NCBI GenBank assembly: GCA_947462255.1
Contig: CANHOA010000011.1
Location: 1 to 64,000, forward strand
Reading direction: 5' to 3'
DNA from: Flavobacteriales bacterium
GTDB taxonomy: Bacteria; Bacteroidota; Bacteroidia; Flavobacteriales_D; Crocinitomicaceae
Length of the DNA stretch: 64,000 nt
Both the position numbers and the translations under genes were made by a program. The notes below the pieces were generated by a model, which saw only the letters and a list, made by a program, of their open reading frames with translations, had not been told where the DNA came from and did not search any database. Positions 26,863 to 37,148 of the stretch are shown here, one piece after another. Position 1 is the stretch's first letter, and the number at the start of each line of letters is the position of its first letter.

Positions 26863-29592
26863 TTATAGTTTTCTTGCCACTTCTACCTCTTCGTATGCCT
26901 CTACGACATCACCAATTTGAATGGCATCAAATTTATCAATATTTAAGCCACATTCATAATTATTTTTAACTTCTTTGACATCGTCTTTGAATCGTTTTAA
27001 AGAGCCAAGTACACCAGAGTGAATCACAATTCCATCTCGAATTACACGCACCTTAGAGGTTCTTTTTATGCTTCCATCAAGCACATAACATCCTGCGATT
27101 GTTCCAACTTTTGTGATGTCAAATGTTTCTCGAATTTCTGCAGAACCCAGTATTTTCTCCTCAATATCTGGAGACAACATTCCCTCCATAGCAGATTTAA
27201 TTTCCTCAATTGCTTTATAGATAATAGAATAAAGTCTGATATCAATTTGTTCCGTTTCGGCTAACTTTCTTGCGCCAATAGACGGTCTCACTTGGAAACC
27301 AATAATAATCGCATCAGAAGCAGAAGCTAAATTAACATCGGCTTCAGTGATTGCACCAACCCCTTTGTGAATTATATTTACTTGAATTTCTTCCGTTGAT
27401 AAGTTAATCAAGGCATCCGATAAAGCTTCAATTGAACCATCCACGTCACCTTTAACAATAATGTTGAGTTCCTTAAAATCACCAATTGCCAAACGTCGCC
27501 CAATTTCGTCAAGCGTAATGTGTTTTGTTGTTCTAAGACCTTGTTCACGGAACAGCTGCTCGCGTTTAGTGGCAATTGTCTTTGCTTCTTTTTCATCATC
27601 AAGTACATTGAATTTATCTCCTGCACTAGGCGCACCATTGATTCCGAGTACGGATACTGGTTGAGATGGACCTGCTTCCGAAATAGAATTTCCATGCTCA
27701 TCTTGCATCGCCCTCACTTTTCCAAAATGACGCCCCACTAAAATAGCGTCTCCAATTTTCATGGTACCTGCTTGAACAAGCATATTAGTAACATAACCCT
27801 TTCCTTTATCAAGAGAAGATTCGATTACTGTACCGATGGCATTTTTATTTGGGTTGGCCTTTAATTCGAGTATATCTGCTTCGAGTAATACCTTATCTAA
27901 TAATTCTTCTATGTTTAAATTTTGTCGAGCAGAAATTTCCTGACATTGGTATTTTCCTCCCCAATCTTCTACCAAGATATTCATCTGAGACAATTGCTCT
28001 CTAATTTTATCTGGATTAGAACCCGCTTTATCAATTTTATTAATCGCAAAGATCATCGGAACATTTGCTGCTTGAGCGTGGGAAATTGCTTCTTTCGTTT
28101 GAGGCATAACATCATCGTCTGCAGCTACAAGAATAATTGCCACGTCTGTCACTTGAGCACCCCTTGCTCTCATCGCTGTAAAAGCTTCGTGGCCAGGTGT
28201 ATCAAGGAAAGTTAATCTACGATTATCTTTTAGCAGCAAAGAATATGCTCCAATATGCTGGGTAATTCCCCCTGCCTCACCATCTGTTACGTTCGCATTA
28301 CGAATTCTATCGAGGAGTGACGTTTTACCGTGATCGACGTGACCCATAACCGTAATAATAGGAGGACGAGTAAGTAAATCTTCGGGTAAATCTTCCACTA
28401 TTGTAATTGATTCCTGTACTTCGGCAGAAACGAATTCCGTTTCAAATCCAAATTCATCGGCCACAATTTGAATGGTTTCAGCATCTAAACGTTGATTTAT
28501 TGATGCGAAAATTCCCAAAGACATACACACAGAGATGACCTGTGTTGGCTGAACGCTCATCATGCTAGCTAATTCAGAAACGGTAACAAACTCGGTAAGC
28601 TTAATGATTTTCTCCTCTAATTCTGCCAATTCCATTTCCTCTTGGCGTTTTTGAGCGAAAGAATCTCGTTTAATTCTTCTGTTTTTAGATGATTTTGATT
28701 TACCTCCTTTATTAGAAAGGCGCGCCAAAGTATCTTTTATTTCTTTTTGGATATCTTGTTCAGAAATTTCCTTTTTTGGAACAATCCCCGTTCCCTTAGA
28801 TGCTGGCGATGCTGCATGTCCTGATGGACTTTGAGTCGCGGGTGGGGTGTCTACTTTTTTAATTCGCTTGCGCTTGCGTTTGCTATTAGCTGATTCAGAT
28901 TGAATGGAAGGCGATTTCGGTTTTTCAACCGGCAACTCGATCTTTCCAAGTACGGTTGGTCCACTGAGCACCTTTCGTTCACTTCTAATTGTTTCAATCA
29001 CATGAGGTTCTGCGGCTTGAACAGGTGCCTCAGTAACTTTGATTTCCTCTTTAATTACTTCCTCTATCTTTTCTTTAGGCGCTTCAGGAGTAGGTGTTTT
29101 CTTGTCGGGTCTTGTTTTTTGATTAATCGCATCAAGGTCTATTTTTCCAACAATTTGAACAGACAACTCTTTCTTCTCTTCGGGAACTTGAATTAATTGT
29201 ATTGGTTCTTCTTTCTCCTTTATTTCTTTGGTAGGTATTTGTTCTGCTGCTTTTGGAGCGCTAAAAACCTGACGCTTAATTTCGTCCAAATTAATATCAG
29301 CATCATCTTCCTCCTCGGAACTCGATTTTACATCAACTTTATCCCCTTCACGAACATCTTTTAACGAAAGCGATTCTCGCTTTTCACGCATTGCAGGGCC
29401 TTTTGATTGCTCTTTCATGCTTTGATCCGCGGCAAATTCAGTACACAACAAATCAAAATGTTCCGGGTCCAATTTAGTATTTGGATTTGAATCAATTTTC
29501 ACCCCCTTGGACTCCAAAAACTCAACCAATGAAGGCAACCCAACATTCAATTCACTTGCTGCTTTTCCTAATCTTATTGGTTTTCCAGCCAT
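26863..29592 (-). CDS. infB: Translation initiation factor IF-2
   Basis: A 909-residue GTPase that places initiator fMet-tRNA on the 30S subunit. N-terminal IF2_N segment (residues 3-50), a long charged low-complexity region (about 60-330), then the G domain with [22 protein letters not shown] and NKIDK, and the C-terminal domains ending VEVARKL. It is third in the conserved rimP-nusA-infB order, 35 bases after nusA. Confidence 0.97.
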   Translation of the reverse strand: MAGKPIRLGKAASELNVGLPSLVEFLESKGVKIDSNPNTKLDPEHFDLLCTEFAADQSMKEQSKGPAMREKRESLSLKDVREGDKVDVKSSSEEEDDADINLDEIKRQVFSAPKAAEQIPTKEIKEKEEPIQLIQVPEEKKELSVQIVGKIDLDAINQKTRPDKKTPTPEAPKEKIEEVIKEEIKVTEAPVQAAEPHVIETIRSERKVLSGPTVLGKIELPVEKPKSPSIQSESANSKRKRKRIKKVDTPPATQSPSGHAASPASKGTGIVPKKEISEQDIQKEIKDTLARLSNKGGKSKSSKNRRIKRDSFAQKRQEEMELAELEEKIIKLTEFVTVSELASMMSVQPTQVISVCMSLGIFASINQRLDAETIQIVADEFGFETEFVSAEVQESITIVEDLPEDLLTRPPIITVMGHVDHGKTSLLDRIRNANVTDGEAGGITQHIGAYSLLLKDNRRLTFLDTPGHEAFTAMRARGAQVTDVAIILVAADDDVMPQTKEAISHAQAANVPMIFAINKIDKAGSNPDKIREQLSQMNILVEDWGGKYQCQEISARQNLNIEELLDKVLLEADILELKANPNKNAIGTVIESSLDKGKGYVTNMLVQAGTMKIGDAILVGRHFGKVRAMQDEHGNSISEAGPSQPVSVLGINGAPSAGDKFNVLDDEKEAKTIATKREQLFREQGLRTTKHITLDEIGRRLAIGDFKELNIIVKGDVDGSIEALSDALINLSTEEIQVNIIHKGVGAITEADVNLASASDAIIIGFQVRPSIGARKLAETEQIDIRLYSIIYKAIEEIKSAMEGMLSPDIEEKILGSAEIRETFDITKVGTIAGCYVLDGSIKRTSKVRVIRDGIVIHSGVLGSLKRFKDDVKEVKNNYECGLNIDKFDAIQIGDVVEAYEEVEVARKL

Positions 29593-29627
29593 AAATCAGT
29601 TTTCTTTCTTAAAATATAATATTAAAT

Positions 29628-30863
29628 TTATTCAAATTCCGCTTTCAGGATGCGGAACACCTCTTCAATTGTTTCTTTCTCTAAATCTGTTCGTTTTACG
29701 AGATCTTCAATGCCTATTTCTAAAACTGCTTTAGCCGTATCGCATCCTATTGACTTTAATTCATCAATAATCCAGCTATCAATTTCATCTGCAAATTCCT
29801 CTAAATCAACATCTTCAATATCAATTTCTCCATCACGATAGACATCAATTTCATATCCGCAAAGTTTTCCTGCAAGCTTGATATTGTTACCTCCTTTACC
29901 GATAGCCAAGGACACTTGGTCTGGCTTTAAATAAACCTTCACTCGTTTTTCTTCCTCATTAATATCGAGGGATGAAATTTTAGCAGGTGAAAGCGCTCTC
30001 TGAATAAGCAATTGATTATTTGATGTGTAGTTTATAACATCTATGTTTTCATTTCGAAGCTCTCGAACGATTCCGTGTATACGAGACCCTTTCATTCCAA
30101 CACAAGCACCAACAGGATCAACTCGGTCATCATAGGATTCAACAGCAACTTTTGCTCTTTCCCCTGGCTCTCTTACAATTTTTTTAATGGTAATCAAACC
30201 ATCGAACACTTCCGGAACTTCCAATTCAAACAGACGTTCCAAAAATTCAGGAGCTGTTCTTGAAAGGATAATAACAGGCGTGCTATTTCTCATATCTACC
30301 TTAGAAACAACTGCACGAACGGTCTCTCCTTTTTTGAAGAAGTCGGCAGGAATTTGTTCAGATTTAGGTAATAATAATTCATTTTGGTCGTCATCCATTA
30401 CTAGGATTTCTTTTTTCCAAACTTGATAAACCTCACCAGTAACAATTTCACCGACACGTTCCTTATATTTTTTGTATAAATGATCTTTTTCAAGCTCAAG
30501 AATACGCGAAATTAAATTCTGCCTTAACGATAAGATATTGCGTCTACCGAAATCAGCGAACTTAAATTCTTCAGTAACCTCCTCACCTATTTCAAAATCG
30601 GGCTCGATTTTAATCGCGTCTGAGTAAGCTATTTCAACGTTAGGATCCTCCACCTCGCCATCATCAACAATTTCTTTATTTAAGAAAATTTGGACATCCC
30701 CTTTATCGATATTAACGATGATGTCAATGTGCTCATCAGTTTCAAATTTCTTTTTAAACATGGCCCTAAACACATCTTCTAGTATGTGCTGCATGGTTTG
30801 TTTATCAATGTTTTTTAAATCCTTAAACTCCAAAAAGGAGTCAACAAGTTCAACACTATTCAT
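29628..30863 (-). CDS. nusA: Transcription termination/antitermination factor NusA
   Basis: A 411-residue RNA-polymerase-binding factor. N-terminal domain 1-110 or so, an S1 domain around 135-205, two KH domains near 230-350 (VDPVGACVGMKGSRIHGIV; LAIGKGGNNIKLA), and a short helix-hairpin end (IDELKSIGCDTAKAVLEIG). It lies 6 bases after rimP. NusA controls pausing and termination, which is relevant to the hairpin in front of this operon. Confidence 0.97.
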   Translation of the reverse strand: MNSVELVDSFLEFKDLKNIDKQTMQHILEDVFRAMFKKKFETDEHIDIIVNIDKGDVQIFLNKEIVDDGEVEDPNVEIAYSDAIKIEPDFEIGEEVTEEFKFADFGRRNILSLRQNLISRILELEKDHLYKKYKERVGEIVTGEVYQVWKKEILVMDDDQNELLLPKSEQIPADFFKKGETVRAVVSKVDMRNSTPVIILSRTAPEFLERLFELEVPEVFDGLITIKKIVREPGERAKVAVESYDDRVDPVGACVGMKGSRIHGIVRELRNENIDVINYTSNNQLLIQRALSPAKISSLDINEEEKRVKVYLKPDQVSLAIGKGGNNIKLAGKLCGYEIDVYRDGEIDIEDVDLEEFADEIDSWIIDELKSIGCDTAKAVLEIGIEDLVKRTDLEKETIEEVFRILKAEFE

Positions 30864-30869
30864 AACTAA

Positions 30870-31346
30870 TCATTTAAAAGATATTACAATTTTTGATTCT
30901 TTAACATCCGTGAAATTGACCTCTCGGACTTCATCGAACATCATTTTTTTTTTCTTGTTTTCTATTTGTTTAGACACTTGCTCATTTATAAACATAGCGT
31001 CATCCGTAATTTTTAATAATTCTCCTTCAATTTTTTTTCCATCTTTAAGTACCGTTTCAATACGCCGCCCAATATTTTTAACATATTGGTTTATATGGCG
31101 CAATGGCTTATCTAGACCGGCAGACGAAACGTGTAATTCAAAATCTTCTTCTTCTCGATCTAAGTTATGCTCCACATTTCTAGAAACAGAAACACAATCC
31201 GTAACTGTAACGCCACCATTGATTTTATCAATCTCAACATGGATGGTATTGGTAGAAGAAATTGACAATTCAACGATGTATAAGCCGTTGTTTAATTCCT
31301 CCATTCGTTCTTCAACGAGCGCTATAACTTTTTCTTTGTTAATCAT
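30870..31346 (-). CDS. rimP: Ribosome maturation factor RimP
   Basis: A 158-residue 30S assembly factor. INKEKVIALVEERMEELN opens the N-terminal domain; GGVTVTDCVSVSRNVEH and ELHVSSAGLDKPLR are conserved family motifs. I start at ATG 31346. The frame stays open to an ATG at 31403, but that codon overlaps the -7 promoter box and the added 19 codons contain the hairpin, so it is not used. The first gene of rimP-nusA-infB. Confidence 0.95.
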   Translation of the reverse strand: MINKEKVIALVEERMEELNNGLYIVELSISSTNTIHVEIDKINGGVTVTDCVSVSRNVEHNLDREEEDFELHVSSAGLDKPLRHINQYVKNIGRRIETVLKDGKKIEGELLKITDDAMFINEQVSKQIENKKKKMMFDEVREVNFTDVKESKIVISFK

Positions 31347-31350
31347 TGGC

Positions 31351-31377
31351 AAAAAAAGAGGGGACTTTCGTCCCCTC
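31351..31377 (-). terminator. Intrinsic terminator-like hairpin in the rimP leader
   Basis: On the minus strand a perfect 8-base-pair GC-rich stem (31370-31377 with 31358-31365) closes a GAAA tetraloop and is followed by seven uridines (31357-31351). The rimP ATG begins 4 bases later (31346). No minus-strand gene ends here, so this is best read as an attenuator or early terminator between promoter and operon. Confidence 0.75.
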
Positions 31378-31400
31378 GTTCTGTTTTTATAATTATGGTA

Positions 31401-31431
31401 CAAATGTAAGCATTAATTTCTAATCTACAAA
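31401..31431 (-). promoter_or_regulatory. Promoter of the rimP-nusA-infB operon
   Basis: TTTG (31431-31428), a 19-base spacer, then TACATTTG (31408-31401) on the minus strand: a full match to the Bacteroidota -33/-7 consensus. Transcription would start near 31395, giving a leader of about 50 bases that contains the hairpin. Confidence 0.75.
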
Positions 31432-31465
31432 TGAAAATCATTAAAATAGCGAGTACCTTTACAAT

Positions 31466-32044
31466 ATGCTTATTGAAATAGATAATAAAATTATTTCTTC
31501 GGAAATTTTCGAACGTAAATTCGTTTGTGATTTAAGCGCTTGCAAGGGAGCTTGTTGCGTGGAGGGTGATGCTGGTGCACCACTGAAAAATGAAGAGGCC
31601 TTGCTTCTTGCCAAAAATATTGAGAAAATTATCCCTTATATGAGGGCTGAAGGCATTAAGGCTATTCAATCAAACGGAATTTCATGCAAGGATGCGGAAA
31701 ATGAACTAACAACCAGCTTGATTGACGGGAAAGAATGTGCATTTGTTCACTTTGATGATCATCAGGTTGCTAAATGCGCTATTGAAACCGCTTATTTGGC
31801 GGGAAGTATTCCGAACCTAAAACCCTTGTCCTGTCATTTGTATCCAATACGGATAAAGGAATTTAACAACTATACCGCGGTAAATTATGATGAGTGGAAA
31901 ATCTGCGCACCAGCCTGTGTATGTGGCGAAAAATTATCCGTTCCTGTGTATCGTTTTTTAAAGGCGCCGCTAATAAGGGCATTTGGCGACGAATTTTATC
32001 AAACGTTGGAAACTATCGCTATAGAGATTAATAATTTAGATTAA
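31466..32044 (+). CDS. DUF3109 cysteine-cluster protein
   Basis: A 192-residue cytoplasmic protein with clustered cysteines: CKGACC near residue 24-29, SCHLYP in the middle and CAPACVC near residue 152-158. It matches the DUF3109 family of Bacteroidota, related to YkgJ-type putative metal/Fe-S-binding proteins. The biochemical role is unknown. A weak -7-like TACCTTTA (31453-31460) ends 5 bases before the ATG. It is divergent from rimP and convergent with coxA. Confidence 0.85.
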   Translation: MLIEIDNKIISSEIFERKFVCDLSACKGACCVEGDAGAPLKNEEALLLAKNIEKIIPYMRAEGIKAIQSNGISCKDAENELTTSLIDGKECAFVHFDDHQVAKCAIETAYLAGSIPNLKPLSCHLYPIRIKEFNNYTAVNYDEWKICAPACVCGEKLSVPVYRFLKAPLIRAFGDEFYQTLETIAIEINNLD

Positions 32045-32080
32045 CCAATCTATCTCAACTAAGCACAAATAAGCGAATTA

Positions 32081-33895
32081 TTAATGTTCCTCTTCCCCAT
32101 CTGCCAATGGTACCGTTTGCGGAATGAAGTCCACCTCTGATCCTGGTTTAGAATAATCGTAAGGCCATCTATGAACAGTAGGAAGTTCTCCAGGCCAATT
32201 ACCATGGATATGCTCTACAGGTGTAGTCCATTCTAATGTTGTCGAATTCCAAGGGTTTTGAGTAGCTTTTGGCCCCCTAAAAATGCTGTAAAAGAAATTA
32301 AAAAGGAATACCAACTGTCCTAAGGCGGAAATTATTGCAAAAATGGTGATAATGATGTTTAAGTCCATAATCATGTTATAGGAACTCTCGTTAAAGTCGC
32401 CAAATGAAGATGAGTCATAATAGCGCCTTGGGGCACCAGCTAATCCAACAAAATGCATTGGGAAGAAAACACCGTAGGCTCCAATAAGCGTAATCCAAAA
32501 ATGCACATAACCCAATCGCAAGTTCATCATACGACCATACATTTTCGGAAACCAATGGTAAACACCTGCGAACATTCCAAATACAGCAGACATTCCCATT
32601 ACGATATGAAAGTGAGCAACCACAAAATATGTATCATGGATAGCAATATCTAAAGCCGAATCCGCTAAAATAATTCCTGTTACTCCTCCTGTAATAAACG
32701 TAGAAACAAGTGCAATGGCAAATAACATAGCGGGTGTAAAAATCAATGATCCACGCCAAAGAGTTGTTAAATAATTAAACACTTTCACAGCAGAAGGAAT
32801 GGCGATCAAAAGAGTGGTAAATACAAAGACGCTTCCTAGAAATGGGTTCATCCCTGTAATAAACATGTGGTGGCCCCAAACAATAAAGGAAAGAAAGCCA
32901 ATCGCTAAGATAGAACCAATCATTGCTTTATAACCGAAAATTGGCTTGCGCGAATTAGTCGCTATAATTTCAGAAGAAAGGCCTAATGCCGGTAATAATA
33001 CAATGTATACTTCTGGATGTCCTAAAAACCAGAATAAGTGTTGGAACAATATCGGCGATCCACCATGGTTAGCGAGCATCTCTCCACCTACAATGATATC
33101 AGACAAGAAAAAACTAGTGCCAACTAGGCGATCCATCATTAAAAGAAGCGCCGCGGAAAGCAAAACAGGAAAGGAAAGTACTCCCAAAATTGCCGTTACA
33201 AAAAATGTCCATATCGTCAATGGCATTCTAGTCATGGTCATCCCTTGAGTTCTTAAGTTAATTACTGTAACAATATAATTAAGGCTTCCAATTAAAGAAC
33301 CAGCAATAAAAATTGCCATCGACAAAAGCCATAATGTCATTCCCGTTCCAGATCCTGACATTGCTTGAGGGAGAGCAGATAGCGGCGGATAAATTGTCCA
33401 TCCTGCCATAGCTGGTCCTGTCGAAATAAACAAAGAATAAAGCATGATCAATGAAGAAATTAAAAAGAACCAATAAGACAACATATTCAAGAATCCGGAT
33501 GCCATATCTCTTGCTCCTAATTGCAGCGGTATTAGTATGTTGGAAAATGTACCTGATAAACCACCAGTTAGGAGGAAAAATACCATAATAGTACCATGGA
33601 TGGTTACTAAACCAAGGTACATGTCTTCTTTTAATACTCCATTAGGTGCCCATTGTTCTCCGAGAAAAAAGGATAAAAAATCAGAGCTTTCACCCGGCCA
33701 AGCAAGCTGAATTCTGAACAAGACAGATAACAACATGGCAACGATTCCCATAAATACAGCAGTCATCAAAAACTGCTTACCGATCATTTTATGATCCTGA
33801 CTAAAAATGTACTTTGAAACAAATCCTTCTTCATGGTGATGTTCATCATGGTGCATGTCTGCGTGGTTGTGTTCGTCGTGTGCTACTGAAGCCAT
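32081..33895 (-). CDS. coxA: Cytochrome c oxidase subunit I (A1-type)
   Basis: A 604-residue haem-copper oxidase core with at least 12 membrane helices; it reduces O2 to water and pumps protons. CuB ligands and the cross-linked Tyr lie in FLGHPEVYIVLLP, the CuB HH pair in WGHHMFITGM, and the haem a3/a histidines in AHFHIVMG. The Glu of GHPEV marks an A1-type enzyme. The N-terminus is unusually His-rich (HDEHNHADMHHDEHHHE). It is last in the act-cox operon; subunits III and IV are not present here. Confidence 0.97.
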   Translation of the reverse strand: MASVAHDEHNHADMHHDEHHHEEGFVSKYIFSQDHKMIGKQFLMTAVFMGIVAMLLSVLFRIQLAWPGESSDFLSFFLGEQWAPNGVLKEDMYLGLVTIHGTIMVFFLLTGGLSGTFSNILIPLQLGARDMASGFLNMLSYWFFLISSLIMLYSLFISTGPAMAGWTIYPPLSALPQAMSGSGTGMTLWLLSMAIFIAGSLIGSLNYIVTVINLRTQGMTMTRMPLTIWTFFVTAILGVLSFPVLLSAALLLMMDRLVGTSFFLSDIIVGGEMLANHGGSPILFQHLFWFLGHPEVYIVLLPALGLSSEIIATNSRKPIFGYKAMIGSILAIGFLSFIVWGHHMFITGMNPFLGSVFVFTTLLIAIPSAVKVFNYLTTLWRGSLIFTPAMLFAIALVSTFITGGVTGIILADSALDIAIHDTYFVVAHFHIVMGMSAVFGMFAGVYHWFPKMYGRMMNLRLGYVHFWITLIGAYGVFFPMHFVGLAGAPRRYYDSSSFGDFNESSYNMIMDLNIIITIFAIISALGQLVFLFNFFYSIFRGPKATQNPWNSTTLEWTTPVEHIHGNWPGELPTVHRWPYDYSKPGSEVDFIPQTVPLADGEEEH

Positions 33896-33937
33896 TTCTA
33901 CTAATTTATATTAATAATTAATCTTTTAAAGTATCTA

Positions 33938-35161
33938 TTACATTTTTGCTGGCGCTTGATTAACTGGCGCAGCCTCAGCTATAGCGGGAAAATACTTTGC
34001 GCTGAACGTCTCTTTAGACTTTTGCTTCATCCAGCTATCAAATGATTTTTTATCCATAACTACAACAATCATTTTCATCTTATAATGCGCACCACCACAA
34101 ATTTTGTTGCACAATAAGACAAAATGAAACTTAGGGTCATTCATCTTTTTTCGCATCTGCTCGGTTGTCAGAATGGGTGTGAATTTCGTTCTTGTCGTCA
34201 TCCCTGGAACATTGTTCATTTGAGCACGAAACTGAGGAAAATATGCCGAATGTATTACGTCTTTCGCTCTAAAATTGAATTCGTAGGGCTGATTGACACA
34301 TAAGTAAAGCGTATCTTTTTGAATAATATCATCCCACGCAGAATTATCTAGGGCTTTGGAATGATGGCCCTTCATTTGAAACAACAAGCGCAACAAACGT
34401 TCCTTCCTTGATAAATCGGTACGCAAGGCATTCATTGTTGAATCATTTAAAACAGTATCTCTATTGTTTAAAATTCGTTGAAGTGCATCAATACCAGAAG
34501 GGCCTTCTAACATTATACGTATTGAGGTGTCAATAGTATTAGATGTAAGAAGAGCTAATTCATTATTATCGGTTGTTAATTTATAATCATGACGACCTAA
34601 AACATTATCTGCTCCTGAATACCTTGCAGTCCAATCAAACTGCTTAGAAAAAAGCTCAATTCTAACTGCATCACTTCCTGACATTGCTGTTAATTTATTC
34701 CAAGACTTTAAACCAAGAATGATAATTACCGCCATAACTACTGCAGGTACAATTGTCCATATCAACTCAAGCTTATTATTGTGAGGATAATAATATGCTT
34801 TTACGCCTGGTTTACGCACGTATTTGAAAGAAAAATAAAACAGTAGAAAATTTGTAAAGAAAAAGATGATGAGAATAATCACAAAATTTAAATTTAATAA
34901 CCAATCTGTTTCAACCCCTTCATTAGAAGCAGCAACGCCACGGCCTGTCCAGCCATACTTAATCATTAAATAAATAAGTCCCAAAAATTGAAAAATCATA
35001 AAAATAAGCATCATCCTAGCATTAAGGACATTGTCTCTATTCGACACTTCGTTTTCACCAGTTTTTCGCAACTTAGAGGATAACTCATACACCCTTACTA
35101 GTTGAGATATGGCAATGGTTCCTAAAATTACTGCAATTAAAATAATTAATTTATTTTCCAT
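33938..35161 (-). CDS. coxB: Cytochrome c oxidase subunit II with CuA site
   Basis: A 407-residue subunit. N-terminal membrane helices (residues about 1-24, 45-68, 87-110, 135-155) precede a cupredoxin domain with the CuA ligands: His in VIHSAYFPQ and the C...C...H...M set in CNKICGGAHYKM. About 70 extra residues (roughly 200-270, rich in helix) lie between the first strands and the CuA part, as is usual in Bacteroidota. It takes electrons from cytochrome c or ActE and passes them to subunit I. Confidence 0.96.
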   Translation of the reverse strand: MENKLIILIAVILGTIAISQLVRVYELSSKLRKTGENEVSNRDNVLNARMMLIFMIFQFLGLIYLMIKYGWTGRGVAASNEGVETDWLLNLNFVIILIIFFFTNFLLFYFSFKYVRKPGVKAYYYPHNNKLELIWTIVPAVVMAVIIILGLKSWNKLTAMSGSDAVRIELFSKQFDWTARYSGADNVLGRHDYKLTTDNNELALLTSNTIDTSIRIMLEGPSGIDALQRILNNRDTVLNDSTMNALRTDLSRKERLLRLLFQMKGHHSKALDNSAWDDIIQKDTLYLCVNQPYEFNFRAKDVIHSAYFPQFRAQMNNVPGMTTRTKFTPILTTEQMRKKMNDPKFHFVLLCNKICGGAHYKMKMIVVVMDKKSFDSWMKQKSKETFSAKYFPAIAEAAPVNQAPAKM

Positions 35162-35182
35162 TTGTTCTTCAATTATTTTTTA

Positions 35183-36370
35183 TCAAATTTCATGGTGAAT
35201 ACTTTCGTCCAAAAACGGATGATTCACCGGTGTTAGCGGCGCTTTTGTTAAATTTCTTAATACTACAAAGATAAATCCTCCAAGTACCATAAGAGCCATT
35301 CCGATTTCAATAAAACCAATAGTGGCATTTGATCCAAGGGAACCTGCTGAAACCATAATATAAACATCTAGCCAATGCCCTGCTAAGATTATGAGTCCAA
35401 CAAATGTTAAAATTCCAAAATTACGTTTCGCGTCTCTTGACATGAGAATAAGCATTGGGAAAGCGAAATTTATAATAAACATAGCAAAGTAAAGCACTTT
35501 AAAGTTTTCGATACGCATTACGAAATAGGTTACTTCTTCACCAATATTTGCATACCAAATAAGCATGAATTGCGAAAACCATAAATACGACCACAGAAAA
35601 GATGTAGCAAAGGTCCATTTACCTAAGTCATGAATATGTGAATCATTAACCTTAGGGAGATACCCTAGCTTTTTCAAATACATGGTTGTAATAACGAGAA
35701 CGACCATAGACGAGCACCACATTCCTGCGAAAGTATACCACCCATAAAGAGTAGAAAACCAATGTACATCAATTGACATTAACCAATCCCATGCTGAAGT
35801 TGAACTGAAAACAGCGAAGAACACTAAAAACATCGCTCCCCTCTTATAATTTTTAAAGTGTAAATCTGTACCTCCGCGAAGATCTTCTTCAATAGATCGT
35901 TTTTTAAATCCTCTAAGAAACAAGAAATACGTTGTGAAATAAATCAATGTTCTTATCCAAAAGAACCAGACATTAAGATAAGCAGATTTCCCCTGAATGA
36001 TTTCATCATGCTTAACCACTTCACTATCCATCCAAATGTAGATGTGAGCACCATCTAAAATTGTAATAATTAATAAAGCAAATCCCAACAGAGCCATGCC
36101 ATAAGGAAGAAATCCAGCTACAGCCTCAATAACTCTTTTAACAGAAGCATACCAACCAGATTCCGTTGCGTAATTTAACGCTAAAAAGAATAAAGCGCCA
36201 AGACCTAAAGCGAAGAAGAAAAACCCATTAATTAAGCCATTGGTTAATATTCGGGTAACGAAATGAGCATCGTTGTAGCCCATCACAACGCCAACTATTA
36301 GCATTGCTAAACCAGCGAGAACAATAAAACGTATTGTTTTTTTGGATTCCGGTGTAATGTTAAATTCCAT
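35183..36370 (-). CDS. actF: Alternative complex III subunit ActF
   Basis: A 395-residue membrane protein with about ten helices, the second NrfD-related subunit group of alternative complex III (quinol:cytochrome c oxidoreductase). Motifs include TSAWDWLMSIDVHWFSTLYGWY and FLWSYLWFSQFMLIWYANIGEE, which are conserved in ActF. It lies between actE and coxB with 8- and 21-base gaps. Confidence 0.93.
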   Translation of the reverse strand: MEFNITPESKKTIRFIVLAGLAMLIVGVVMGYNDAHFVTRILTNGLINGFFFFALGLGALFFLALNYATESGWYASVKRVIEAVAGFLPYGMALLGFALLIITILDGAHIYIWMDSEVVKHDEIIQGKSAYLNVWFFWIRTLIYFTTYFLFLRGFKKRSIEEDLRGGTDLHFKNYKRGAMFLVFFAVFSSTSAWDWLMSIDVHWFSTLYGWYTFAGMWCSSMVVLVITTMYLKKLGYLPKVNDSHIHDLGKWTFATSFLWSYLWFSQFMLIWYANIGEEVTYFVMRIENFKVLYFAMFIINFAFPMLILMSRDAKRNFGILTFVGLIILAGHWLDVYIMVSAGSLGSNATIGFIEIGMALMVLGGFIFVVLRNLTKAPLTPVNHPFLDESIHHEI

Positions 36371-36378
36371 GCCTATTA

Positions 36379-37128
36379 TTATTTCGTTTTAGTTGCTGAT
36401 GAATCACTAATTGCTTTTGTTTTTGGATTCCCACTTTCATCAAATTTACCATAATCAGGATTTTGAAATTGGCGAACATAGTGAACAAGTGTCCAAATTT
36501 CTTTTTTAGACACTAAAGAATTATGAGCACCCATCATTCCTTTACCATAATAAATGGAGTAAAAAATTTGTCCATCAGAAAGGCTCGATCTATCGGCATA
36601 AGCTGGGACACCTACATAAGCGCCACTTAAAACCATTGGTCCATTTCCATCACCTTTTTCACCATGACAATGTTGACACATTGCCGTATACAATTCTTTA
36701 CCTTTCATTAACATTTCACTGCTATTTTTGTTCGTCAAAACCAATGGGTTTATATCCTTTGCTGCCAGAGCATACTCATCTGCCAAACTAAAATCAAATC
36801 CATATAAGCCATGTGTTTCTCTAAAACTAATGTTAGCTTTTCGAATATATGGTAACATAAAACTTATGTCAACACTATCCTTCTTTCCTCCATAATATGG
36901 AACAGTATGACTTGGTGGCGTTAGGGCAGATAGTGCCATTTTATACTTCATATTTTCTCTCCCTCGTATTTCACCGTAATCAACATAGGGCTCAATGGAT
37001 GGTGTTCTGTACATATCAGGCATGTATTCCAATCCGGAACTATCTGGATTAGAAACACAAGAGCCTAAACCCAACAATATAATAGTTACAGCTGTGATAT
37101 GAATAACAAAAACTAGCGGTCTTCTCAT
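36379..37128 (-). CDS. actE: Alternative complex III monohaem cytochrome ActE
   Basis: A 249-residue lipoprotein (lipobox with Cys24 in LGSCVSN) with one c-haem site CQHCHGEKGDGNGP near residue 151. The fold is a class I cytochrome c, and the methionine of GKGMMGAH may be the sixth ligand. It should carry electrons from ActA to the oxidase. Gap to actD is 20 bases. Confidence 0.94.
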   Translation of the reverse strand: MRRPLVFVIHITAVTIILLGLGSCVSNPDSSGLEYMPDMYRTPSIEPYVDYGEIRGRENMKYKMALSALTPPSHTVPYYGGKKDSVDISFMLPYIRKANISFRETHGLYGFDFSLADEYALAAKDINPLVLTNKNSSEMLMKGKELYTAMCQHCHGEKGDGNGPMVLSGAYVGVPAYADRSSLSDGQIFYSIYYGKGMMGAHNSLVSKKEIWTLVHYVRQFQNPDYGKFDESGNPKTKAISDSSATKTK

Positions 37129-37148
37129 CTTTTATTTAGTTAATTCGC

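Noticed and set aside
30718-31392. 224-residue open frame on the plus strand over nusA and rimP
   Set aside because: Low-complexity shadow rich in Ser, Phe and Thr, fully antisense to two certain genes; no start signals or domain.
31453-31460. -7 box TACCTTTA for the DUF3109 gene
   Set aside because: One mismatch to the consensus and no -33 TTG; it would also place the start at or inside the ATG.
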